This document shows positions 1 to 6,378 of a stretch of 12,453 nt of DNA, in pieces. A program made the translations under genes and the position numbers. The stretch's first letter is position 1. The number at the start of each line of letters is the position of its first letter. The DNA lies in assembly GCA_003695555.1 (NCBI GenBank), contig RFIU01000219.1:1-12453 (forward strand). Direction: 5' to 3'. This DNA is from Alphaproteobacteria bacterium (lineage in GTDB: Bacteria; Pseudomonadota; Alphaproteobacteria; Sphingomonadales; Rhodothalassiaceae). The notes under the pieces are model-generated. The model ran no database searches. It was given only the letters and a program-made list of their open reading frames with translations, and was not told the origin of the DNA.

Positions 1-988
1 CCGCGATCCGCACCCGCCGCGCCTCGCCGGAAATCGGATCCGGCCGGGCCACCAGGCCGAGCCCGTGTAGGAGCACGACCCCGGCCAGCGCCAGCAGAAT
101 GACCCCGACCGTCAGCACCCGTTCGTTGCTGTAACGGTGCAATAGATGGCGCGAGATCAAGGAACCCAGCGAGAAGCCGGCGGCGGCAATCGCAAAGACC
201 CAGCCGAACAGGGTCGCCGGCACATGATAGACCTGTTCCAGCACGGTCGAGGAAGCCGAAACCACGGTCAGATATCCGCCGAAGGGCAGCGCCACCAGCA
301 GAAGGCCGAAGATGCCCCGGGGATGGGTCAGAAATCGTCGGGCATTGCGTCCCATCCGGGCGGGCGAAAGGGTGTCGGGATCCGGTGTGCGGTGCGTCTC
401 GACAAGGTGACGACGCTGCATCAGCAGCAGCCAAGCGGCATAGGCGGCACTCAGCCAGAATAGCGTCCGCCATGGCGCAACGAGCAGCACGAGACTGGCG
501 AAGATCGGCGCCAGCAACGGACCGAGGCCCAGCAGCGAGGTCAGCATCGCCATCAGCCGACCGCCGGCCTGCCCTGCCCCGATATCGCGGACGATGGCGC
601 GCGCGACCACCGGACCGACGCCCCCGGCAATGCCTTGGCAGAAACGGAAGATCAGAAAGGAGCCCATCGTCGGCGCGAGCGCCAGCGCAATACTGGCGAG
701 CAGGAACAGGGCGAGGCCGAACCGGATCGCCGGCAGCCGGCCAAAGCGGTCGGACGCCAGCCCCCACACGACTTGCCCGAGCGCGAAACCGGCCAGATAG
801 GTCGAGACAACCCATTGTGCGGCAGCTGCATCACCGCCAAGCGTGCGGGCGATAGCCGGCTGGGCCGGCAGAGCGATATCCGTCGCCACCGCCGAGAGGG
901 CGACCAGTCCGCCAAGCGTAAAGACGAGTGGCCGTGCAATTTCCGTCCTGTCCGCCCCATGCCTGTCGCCGGCGGTGAGCTCAGTCAC
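1..988 (-). CDS. Bcr/CflA-type MFS transporter, 3' end cut by window edge
   Basis: This is an inner-membrane major facilitator superfamily protein. About 329 residues are visible and the C-terminus lies beyond the left edge; complete family members are about 400 residues. A short polar N-terminus precedes the first hydrophobic segment (about residues 20-40). MFS motif A is clear after the second segment: GLASDRFGRLPAI at about 76-88. A glycine-rich stretch around 119-125 (GIAGGVG) and the repeated hydrophobic blocks fit the drug:H+ antiporter group that contains Bcr and CflA. I chose the GTG at 988, which overlaps the stop of the DUF2783 gene by 8 bp; an in-frame GTG at 997 is the alternative. 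The overlap points to co-transcription with the monooxygenase genes, so it may export or import an aromatic substrate or a toxic intermediate. Bcr/CflA annotation alone does not give the substrate. The MFS assignment is firm, the subfamily likely, the cargo unknown. Confidence 0.85.
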   Translation of the reverse strand, partial: MTELTAGDRHGADRTEIARPLVFTLGGLVALSAVATDIALPAQPAIARTLGGDAAAAQWVVSTYLAGFALGQVVWGLASDRFGRLPAIRFGLALFLLASIALALAPTMGSFLIFRFCQGIAGGVGPVVARAIVRDIGAGQAGGRLMAMLTSLLGLGPLLAPIFASLVLLVAPWRTLFWLSAAYAAWLLLMQRRHLVETHRTPDPDTLSPARMGRNARRFLTHPRGIFGLLLVALPFGGYLTVVSASSTVLEQVYHVPATLFGWVFAIAAAGFSLGSLISRHLLHRYSNERVLTVGVILLALAGVVLLHGLGLVARPDPISGEARRVRIA

Positions 989-1193
989 TCCCGTCACCCA
1001 TGTCGGCGCGCACCCGTTCGATCGCCTCCAGAATCACCTCCGGCTCGCCGATGTGATTGGCGAGCAGCAGCACCAGCTTGGCGCTTGCTTTCTGGCTTTC
1101 CGCCTCGCTCAGACCGTCATGCATGCGAATGAAGGCATCATAGAGCCTGTCATGATCGCTCAGACGCGCTTCGAGTCTCAAGGCATTCATCAT
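981..1193 (-). CDS. DUF2783 small protein, probable MhaB-like partner of the flavin monooxygenase
   Basis: A protein of about 70 residues with the DUF2783 pattern: LSDHDRLYDAFIRMHDGLSE, then SAKLVLLLANHIGEP, then a short helical tail ending in DGSD. It has no signal peptide or membrane segment and is predicted mostly helical and cytoplasmic. The ATG at 1193 is preferred because AGGGA lies just upstream; an ATG at 1208 would add five residues. The gene sits 37 bp after the FAD monooxygenase stop and overlaps the MFS start. DUF2783 genes are, from memory, recurrent neighbours of this monooxygenase type. In Pseudomonas putida U a small coupling protein (MhaB) is needed with the flavoprotein MhaA for 3-hydroxyphenylacetate hydroxylation. 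Assigning a coupling role here is inference from size, family and position; no catalytic residues are expected. Confidence 0.8.
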   Translation of the reverse strand: MMNALRLEARLSDHDRLYDAFIRMHDGLSEAESQKASAKLVLLLANHIGEPEVILEAIERVRADMGDGSD

Positions 1194-1230
1194 CCCATTC
1201 CCTGCCATTTTCCCGTGCCATACGCGCGCA

Positions 1231-2901
1231 TCAACCTCGTCCCATCGCCCGGTCCCGGGCGCGACGCAGCGCTGCGGGCTCGAAATGGCGCATCCGTGCC
1301 GCGACATGCTGATCGGGGCGCAGCAGATAGACGGTACCGGCACGCCCCTGATAGCGCTCGGCCACCAGCCCATCGCGGTCCACCACCGCATGCGCCTCCA
1401 GACCACTCGGCGAAATGCCGGCCGGAAGCACGAAGAGCGGCTCGATCGCCGCTTTCTCTTCTCCTGTCGCGGCCAGTGCCTTCGCCATGCCTTCCGCCAT
1501 CGCCGTACCGGAAACGAAGACCAGGGCCTGGAAACGTTCGCCCAATTGCTCCAGCAACCAGCCATCCGAGCCGTCTGCGAGCCGGACCGGCGCGTCAAGC
1601 GCGGGCGATCCCGGCTTCATATCAGGCGTGAACTCACCCGGCGCGTCCGGCGTCTCGATCGGTGAATCCTCATAGATCTTCGGCGTCGAGAGACGACCGG
1701 AATTGATGAACGGACGGATCGCCTCATGGGTCCGCGCAAGCTCCAGCACGGCATCGCGCCAGGCCCTGCTGACCGGGGTCTTCGGGGTGATGAAGTCGGT
1801 CGCGCGGGTCGAATTCAGAATGTTTTCATCAGCCGCCTGCACCCGCTCATGGTCATAGGACTCGAGCAGATCTCGCGGTGCCGCGCCGCGCATCACCAGG
1901 TCCAGCTTCCAACCGAGATTGTCGATATCCTGAACACCGGAATTGGCGCCGCGTGCGCCGAAGGGCGAAACCAGATGCGCGGCATCGCCGGCAAAGATCA
2001 CCCGATCGTGCAGGAAGCGTTCGAGACGACGGCACTGGAAGGTGTAGATCGAGATCCATTCATATTCGAACTCGACATCCGGCCCCAGCATGCCGCGCAC
2101 CAGCGGAGTCACGTTCTCGGGCTTGACCGCCTCTTCGCGATCGATGTTCCATCCGAGCTGAAAGTCCAACCGCCAGACATCGTCGGGCTGCTTGTGCATC
2201 AGGGCCGACTGGCCGGGATTGAAGGGCGGGTCGAACCAGAACCAGCGTTCGTCGGGGTGCTCGTGCTTGAAGCGGACGTCGGCGATAAGGAAGTGATCCT
2301 CGAAGATCCGCCCCTGGAAATCCAACCCCAGCATCGCGCGCATCGGGCTGTGCGCACCATCGGCGGCAATCACCCATTCGGCGCGCACGCGATAACCGCC
2401 CGCCGGCGTTTCGACGCTCAGCGTCACGCCGTTCTCGTCCTGCTCGACGCCGGTCACCTCGTTCTTCCAACGCAGATCGATCAGCGGTTCATCGGCGATG
2501 CGGTCGATCAGATATTCTTCCCAGTAGTACTGCTGGATATTGACGAAAGCGGGAAACTTCTGCGCATCGACGGGAAGCAGATTGAAGTGATAGACTTCCT
2601 GATCGCGGAAGAAGACACGGCCGACATTCCACTTCACTCCCTTTTCGAGCAATCGCTCGCCGATCCCGAGGCGGTCACTGATCTCCAGTGTCCGTTTCGC
2701 GATACAGATCGCCCGCGAGCCGTCGGAAACCACGTCATCACGGTCGAGCAACAGTACCCGCTGCCCTCTGGCGGCCAGGTCCAGTGCAGCCGACAGTCCG
2801 ACCGGTCCGGCGCCGACGATGGTGATCGGAACTTCGGCTGTGCGACCGGTTTCAACCTCTGGAGGCGTTACGAAGGGAAAGGTGCGACGCGCTGCGGGCA
2901 T
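1231..2901 (-). CDS. FAD-dependent class A aromatic monooxygenase (MhaA/MhpA-like)
   Basis: A 556-residue flavoprotein hydroxylase of the PheA/MhpA type. The N-terminal dinucleotide-binding motif is VGAGPVGLSAAL at 29-40, with the acidic end of strand 2 at D53. The DG motif is ADGAHSP at 180-186 and the GD motif is FAGDAAHLVSPFGARG at 303-318, followed by the conserved GWKL at 330-333. The C-terminal thioredoxin-like domain ends with YLLRPDQHVAAR around 525-536, as in MhpA relatives. Such enzymes use NAD(P)H and O2 to hydroxylate phenolic rings in the cytoplasm. The start at 2901 has a strong AAGGAGGAG site 8 bases upstream. The DUF2783 gene follows directly, and a metallo-beta-lactamase-fold gene precedes it by 140 bp. 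Given the arylacetate-producing operon next door, hydroxylation of a hydroxyphenylacetate to homogentisate is a good guess, but other phenols are possible. Confidence 0.93.
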   Translation of the reverse strand: MPAARRTFPFVTPPEVETGRTAEVPITIVGAGPVGLSAALDLAARGQRVLLLDRDDVVSDGSRAICIAKRTLEISDRLGIGERLLEKGVKWNVGRVFFRDQEVYHFNLLPVDAQKFPAFVNIQQYYWEEYLIDRIADEPLIDLRWKNEVTGVEQDENGVTLSVETPAGGYRVRAEWVIAADGAHSPMRAMLGLDFQGRIFEDHFLIADVRFKHEHPDERWFWFDPPFNPGQSALMHKQPDDVWRLDFQLGWNIDREEAVKPENVTPLVRGMLGPDVEFEYEWISIYTFQCRRLERFLHDRVIFAGDAAHLVSPFGARGANSGVQDIDNLGWKLDLVMRGAAPRDLLESYDHERVQAADENILNSTRATDFITPKTPVSRAWRDAVLELARTHEAIRPFINSGRLSTPKIYEDSPIETPDAPGEFTPDMKPGSPALDAPVRLADGSDGWLLEQLGERFQALVFVSGTAMAEGMAKALAATGEEKAAIEPLFVLPAGISPSGLEAHAVVDRDGLVAERYQGRAGTVYLLRPDQHVAARMRHFEPAALRRARDRAMGRG

Positions 2902-3041
2902 GACGGCTTCTCCTCCTTGCTGGCAGTGCGGACGACGATGGTCGGATCATCCCACACGGAAAAAAGAGCATGCAAGACGCTGCGGCCATCGCCTTCCCGC
3001 TTTCCTGCCGACCCGCCCGATTTCGCACCCGTGCGTGCTGG

Positions 3042-3998
3042 TCAGTCTTCGCTCTCAAGTGCCAGCCACATCTGGCGATCGCGTTCGGCCGTCCAGATGC
3101 GCGGGTCCGGGTATTCACCGGCCTCGTCATAAGCACGGGTGACGTCGAAGGGCATGCAATGATCGAAGATCACCCATTCGCCGTACTTCGGTTTCAGGCG
3201 AGCATAGGTCTCGCGATAGACTTCCTTCAGGGACTTGCCGGCGCGACGCCCTTGCTCGGCGCTCTCGTAGAGCTCGGTAATGAAGGCACGCGTCCCTTCG
3301 AGCGCCGCCCTCACCGTCTCGGGCGTCGTCAAGGCATCACCACGCCCCGGGACAAGTGCGGCTGGCTGCAGCTCGGCGAGCTTTTCCAGCGTCTTCGGCC
3401 AGTCCTTCAGATAGGCATCGCCGGTATAGGGGGTCGCCCCGTATTCGACGAGATCACCGGAGAACAACACCCGCTCCTCGGGCAGCCAGACTACCGTGTC
3501 GCCCTTGGTGTGGCCGCGCCCGAGATGAAGGATGCGGATCTCGACCCCGCCCATGAAGACCGTCAGCTCGCGTTCGAAGACGAGCGTCGGCCAGGTCAGG
3601 CCGGGAATGCTGTCGGCACCGCGGAAGAGGCGCGGGAAACGCTCGAGCTCGGACTTGAAGTCGGCCTCGCCGCGCTCGACGATCAGCTCGAAGGTGCCAC
3701 GCGATGCGATGATGTCATGCGCCCCGTAGGCAGAAGCCCCGAGCACGCGCACGGCATGATAATGGCTGAGCACGACATAGCGGATCGGCGCGTCGCTGAC
3801 CTCGCGGATGCGGCGGATCACGTCCCGCGCCATCTCGGGCGTCGCCTGCGTATCGACAACCAGAACGCCCTCGTCAGTAATTATCACACCGGTATTCGGG
3901 TCGCCTTCCGCTGTGTAGGCGAAGGCATGCTCCGACAGACGCGCGAAGGTAACCTGTTTTTCCTCCAGATCGGCCTGACTTGCGAACGCCTTGCTCAT
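3042..3998 (-). CDS. Metallo-beta-lactamase-fold hydrolase with altered second metal site
   Basis: A 318-residue cytoplasmic protein with no signal peptide and the metallo-beta-lactamase fold. The first metal motif reads SHYHAVRVLGA (H79, H81), where most family members have HxHxDH, so the Asp and the last His are V83 and R84. GRGHTKGDT gives H163 and FSGDLVEYG gives D182. The last motif is VPGRG with R219 in place of the usual His. The first metal site (H79, H81, H163) is therefore intact and the second is largely lost. The C-terminal part (FDHCMPFDVTRAYDEA, 278-293; DPRIWTAERDRQMW, 298-311) is, as I recall, typical of a group that sits beside FAD monooxygenase/DUF2783 pairs. The start at 3998 has AGAGGAGA upstream; an in-frame ATG at 4031 has no such support. 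It is first in its operon, behind a direct-repeat promoter region. A hydrolase or lactonase acting on an aromatic intermediate is plausible, but the substrate is unknown. Confidence 0.9.
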   Translation of the reverse strand: MSKAFASQADLEEKQVTFARLSEHAFAYTAEGDPNTGVIITDEGVLVVDTQATPEMARDVIRRIREVSDAPIRYVVLSHYHAVRVLGASAYGAHDIIASRGTFELIVERGEADFKSELERFPRLFRGADSIPGLTWPTLVFERELTVFMGGVEIRILHLGRGHTKGDTVVWLPEERVLFSGDLVEYGATPYTGDAYLKDWPKTLEKLAELQPAALVPGRGDALTTPETVRAALEGTRAFITELYESAEQGRRAGKSLKEVYRETYARLKPKYGEWVIFDHCMPFDVTRAYDEAGEYPDPRIWTAERDRQMWLALESED

Positions 3999-4047
3999 CT
4001 TTTCTCCTCTTCCGTCCGATGGATCCTGCACGATCCGGCCTGCCTCC

Positions 4048-4076
4048 GATATACCGCAACCTCTCTCGCCACCTAA
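4048..4076 (-). promoter_or_regulatory. Candidate promoter for the MBL-monooxygenase operon
   Basis: On the minus strand a TATATC -10-like hexamer lies at 4053-4048. With a 17-base spacer the -35 position (4076-4071) reads TTAGGT, a poor match to TTGACA. This would give a leader of about 40 bases before the ATG at 3998. The weak -35 next to a tandem repeat suggests an activator-dependent promoter. This is inference from sequence only. Confidence 0.4.
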
Positions 4077-4108
4077 TTCGGGGAACGACCGTTATTAAGG
4101 GAACGACC
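4073..4108. repeat. Tandem 18-bp direct repeat, candidate regulator site
   Basis: Two adjacent 18-bp units (4073-4090 and 4091-4108) match at 14 of 18 positions and share the exact 10-mer GGGAACGACC at their right ends (4081-4090, 4099-4108). The pair overlaps the -35 position of the candidate promoter upstream of the metallo-beta-lactamase gene and abuts the hairpin that follows the cytochrome gene. Placement and periodicity fit the binding site of an activator using tandem half-sites. The regulator is not in the window. Confidence 0.5.
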
Positions 4109-4111
4109 ATT

Positions 4112-4143
4112 CAGGGACGGCTGTTTCGGATGGCCGTGCCCTG
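4112..4143 (-). terminator. Hairpin after the cytochrome gene, probable end of the aau operon
   Basis: A 10-bp stem (4112-4121 with 4133-4143, one bulged base) encloses an 11-base loop and begins 4 bases after the cytochrome stop codon. Arms in plus orientation are CAGGGACGGC and GCCGTGCCCTG. No clean U-tract follows on the minus strand, so it may end transcription poorly or mainly protect the 3' end. Its place between two operons supports a terminator role. Confidence 0.5.
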
Positions 4144-4147
4144 GCGA

Positions 4148-4618
4148 TCAATTCTTGCTCGACAGATTGCTGGATTTTTCAAGTTCTTTCAAGTCTTCGA
4201 TGGCGGCGATCAGGCGCGCCCGACGGGCGGCGACGCGGACCTCGGGGGTGGCCCGCAGCCGCGCCACTTCATCGGCCGTATAGGGACGGAAACCGGCCGG
4301 CAGGTGGTCGGAATCGAAGCGCGGCAGCAGCCAGTTCAGAAGGGCCACGATTCGTTCGTCGGAGAGATTGGCGCGCGCGACGCCGGGCACTTGGACGAGG
4401 AAAGCGCGCCCTCCCGGCACGCTCAGGAAACGCGCGACCTGTCCGCGAAAGCTCGGCACCTTGCCGGCCATGCCGCGCCCGTCGGGCAGGTGACAGCCCT
4501 GACAATTGAGCACATAGTCGAGAGCAGGTCCGCCCGCCCCAGCCGACACGGGGACCACCGCGGGCGCAAGCGCCAGAGCGACGGCCAACGCAACCGCGAG
4601 TCGCTTTCCGCCCCGCAC
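4148..4618 (-). CDS. Small periplasmic monohaem c-type cytochrome of the aau operon
   Basis: A 156-residue exported protein. The N-terminus MRGGKRLAVALAVALALAPA is a Sec-type signal peptide, likely cleaved near residue 26. The single haem site is CQGCH at 39-43. Conserved blocks follow: VPSFRGQVARFLSVPGGR (54-71), FLVQVPGVARANLSD (73-87) and LLNWLLPRF (93-101), then a charged helical tail. The GTG at 4618 is the only sensible start and lies one base beyond the aauA stop, so it is probably translated by coupling. The A. faecalis aau locus has a small periplasmic monohaem cytochrome (orf-2) at the same place after aauA. It is the natural electron acceptor candidate for AADH or for a copper protein between them. 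The only methionine besides the start is M50, close to the haem motif, so the sixth haem ligand is uncertain. Confidence 0.88.
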   Translation of the reverse strand: MRGGKRLAVALAVALALAPAVVPVSAGAGGPALDYVLNCQGCHLPDGRGMAGKVPSFRGQVARFLSVPGGRAFLVQVPGVARANLSDERIVALLNWLLPRFDSDHLPAGFRPYTADEVARLRATPEVRVAARRARLIAAIEDLKELEKSSNLSSKN

Positions 4619-4619
4619 G

Positions 4620-5153
4620 CTATTCCGCCGTCCCGATGACGACCGCGGTCGAGCAGTGATAGACCTCGCCCACCTTGGTGCCGAGGCACCAGTTGATGTC
4701 GTTCGACTGATAGGGAACATAGACCGGCTTGTCGCCCTCGTTACGATTGCACATGCAGCGCCCACAGCTCGTCTTGCCGCAGCAGTCGTTATAGGAAATG
4801 ACGTAATGTCGGCCGTCCTCGGGATTCAGGCAGGTGCCGATCCAGGTGACGGGGGAAGGTTCGGTACCCGGCGGACACTGACTGGCAGAACCACCGCAGC
4901 ACGAGCAAAGAAAACCGTCGATGGCGCAATAGCGCCAATAGGCGCAGGAATTCGGATCCCGAGTTGCGGCAGCTTCACCCTTATCGCCGGCTTCGCCATG
5001 CGCCGCCGCCCCGCGGGAGACGGGCAGCAGAGGCAGCATGCCGGCACCGACCAGCAGGCCCGCTATCCGCGCCAGCGCATGGCGACGCGAGGTTCCCCGA
5101 TAGAGCCGCCGAGCGCGGCGTTCCATCCATGCGTCCAGCCATTTACCGCTCAT
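4620..5153 (-). CDS. aauA: Aromatic amine dehydrogenase, small (TTQ-bearing) subunit
   Basis: A 177-residue precursor of the catalytic beta subunit of aromatic amine dehydrogenase. A long twin-arginine leader (TSRRHALARIAGLL at 21-34, hydrophobic to about 46, GAAA near 48-51) directs folded export. The mature part holds 14 cysteines in the MauA/AauA spacing, beginning CAYWRYCAIDGFLCSCCGG (70-88). W104 (VTWIGTC) and W155 (INWCLG) correspond to the two tryptophans cross-linked into tryptophan tryptophylquinone, and D123 (YNDCCGKT) to the catalytic aspartate. FLCSCCGG and WIGTC fit AADH better than methylamine dehydrogenase, from memory of both. The ATG at 5153 has AGGAG five bases upstream, and its KWLDAW N-terminus resembles the A. 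faecalis protein; ATGs at 5156 and at 5192 (overlapping the aauD stop) are alternatives. The gene follows aauD and precedes the cytochrome gene by one base. Confidence 0.95.
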   Translation of the reverse strand: MSGKWLDAWMERRARRLYRGTSRRHALARIAGLLVGAGMLPLLPVSRGAAAHGEAGDKGEAAATRDPNSCAYWRYCAIDGFLCSCCGGSASQCPPGTEPSPVTWIGTCLNPEDGRHYVISYNDCCGKTSCGRCMCNRNEGDKPVYVPYQSNDINWCLGTKVGEVYHCSTAVVIGTAE

Positions 5154-5188
5154 CATCGCTCCTCGCCTGATGGTGTTCGAACCGCTCA

Positions 5189-5806
5189 TCATTCCCGCCC
5201 CGCCGCAAGCCGCGCAGCCAGCCAGTCCTGAAGGCTCGCCTGTGCGCGTTCATGGGCTTCGAAAAGACTTTCGAGATGTTCGCGCGAATTGACCAGCCCT
5301 TTCGCCTTCAGCACGCCCTGCGCATCGATGAGCGCCGCATAGGGAAGACGGCCGACCTCGAGAAGAAGGCCGAGATTGCGCGAAAGGACATAGGGAATGC
5401 CCTGCTCATGAGAAGCGCGCGCCGCCGCTTCATGCTCGGCCAGCGGCCCGTCGGACACCTGAATGACGGCCAGCCAGTCGCGTTCCTGACGGGCGATCGC
5501 CGCCAGCGTCTCCTTCAGTTCCGCGCAGACCGGACAGTTCGGCGCGGTGAAGACGAGCAGGCGCGCACGTCCGTCCTCGGCCTCGCCCGAAACCGACACC
5601 GGATGCTGTGCGACATCGTGTACGACGACCGGCGGCACCGCCTGGCCCGGCTTCAGTCCGCCGGATAGCGACAGCGCACCGACCGGGCGAATGCGATCAT
5701 GCAGGGCACCAATCTGCCGCATCAGCGCCAGCACGACGAAGGCCAGTGCGACGACCGCGCACCAGAGCACAATCGTCGAAATCATCAGTGCCGTTACCGC
5801 ATTCAT
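5189..5806 (-). CDS. aauD: Thioredoxin-like maturation protein for the AADH small subunit
   Basis: A 205-residue membrane-anchored thioredoxin-fold protein of the MauD/AauD family. One N-terminal transmembrane segment (about 8-29) places the rest in the periplasm. The redox motif is CPVC at 91-94 (TAPNCPVC) and the expected cis-proline region is RLPYA at 153-157. MauD-type proteins are needed for disulfide formation or isomerisation in the cysteine-rich small subunit; without them that subunit is degraded. The ATG at 5806 overlaps the aauE stop by ATGA and has GGAGG 9 bases upstream. The frame stays open to 6490, but that extension lies over aauE and aauB and is not coding. The product presumably works with AauE on AauA, which is encoded next. 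Confidence 0.92.
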   Translation of the reverse strand: MNAVTALMISTIVLWCAVVALAFVVLALMRQIGALHDRIRPVGALSLSGGLKPGQAVPPVVVHDVAQHPVSVSGEAEDGRARLLVFTAPNCPVCAELKETLAAIARQERDWLAVIQVSDGPLAEHEAAARASHEQGIPYVLSRNLGLLLEVGRLPYAALIDAQGVLKAKGLVNSREHLESLFEAHERAQASLQDWLAARLAAGRE

Positions 5807-6378
5807 CGACCCGCCTCCAGTTCCTGCATGGCATCCTGATTGGCGTAGGCCGTCTCGATCGCGGCATACAGCAGCAGGAAAGCCGCCGTCGCCGCCAGCA
5901 GCGTGAAGACATCCAGCCAGCCGAGGGGTCGCACGGTTTTCAAGGGCATCGCGGCCCAAAGGGCGATGCCGGCAAGCAGCAGATTCCGCCCCACCATCGC
6001 CCAGCGGATCCGTCTTGCGCGCGCTCCGAAGCCGAGGCATCCGCAGTCGATCCGGCTGCGCCCGCGCATCAGATTGACCGCCATGGCAGACGCATAGACC
6101 ATCAGCAGCAGGGCCGCGAGACCGCCCGCCACCGCACCTGGCAGCGGCGGACGGCCCGCGACGATCGCGCCGATCATGAGGAGAGCAGCGCAGATCTCGA
6201 GAAGGGGGAGAAACCATGATGTGAGCGCCAGCACGCGCTTGCCGCCAGGCAGCAGGCGATAGGCGGCAAGCACGCCACGAAAGCCGTGTAGGTCGGCAAG
6301 TTTGCTCGCGCCGCTCACCGCGAACAGGAGCGCAAGCGAGAGCAGCACCAGATCGGCGATCAGCGGATCGAGCGTCAT
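5803..6378 (-). CDS. aauE: MauE/AauE-family membrane protein for AADH small-subunit maturation
   Basis: A 191-residue polytopic inner-membrane protein with four to five hydrophobic segments (about 7-22, 50-72, 82-102, 127-144, 155-173). The family hallmark RIDCGCLGFG lies at 109-118 with a cysteine pair (C112, C114), and GASKL at 23-27 follows the first segment. MauE homologues work with MauD, probably as a membrane redox partner, so that the small subunit acquires its disulfides in the periplasm. The start overlaps the aauB stop by ATGA (6375-6378) and has an AAGGGGGA site within the end of aauB. Its stop overlaps the aauD start in the same way, so B, E and D are likely translationally coupled. 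Confidence 0.92.
   Translation of the reverse strand: MTLDPLIADLVLLSLALLFAVSGASKLADLHGFRGVLAAYRLLPGGKRVLALTSWFLPLLEICAALLMIGAIVAGRPPLPGAVAGGLAALLLMVYASAMAVNLMRGRSRIDCGCLGFGARARRIRWAMVGRNLLLAGIALWAAMPLKTVRPLGWLDVFTLLAATAAFLLLYAAIETAYANQDAMQELEAGR

Noticed and set aside
2946..2975. Possible internal minus-strand promoter before the monooxygenase gene (TTGCAT, 18-base spacer, GATGAT)
   Set aside because: Only 3/6 and 4/6 matches with a long spacer. The 140-bp gap could still hold a promoter, but the sequence does not support this one well.
1726..3132. 468-codon plus-strand open frame opposite the FAD monooxygenase gene
   Set aside because: Antisense to a monooxygenase with intact FAD motifs; it also runs through the intergenic gap with no coding signal.
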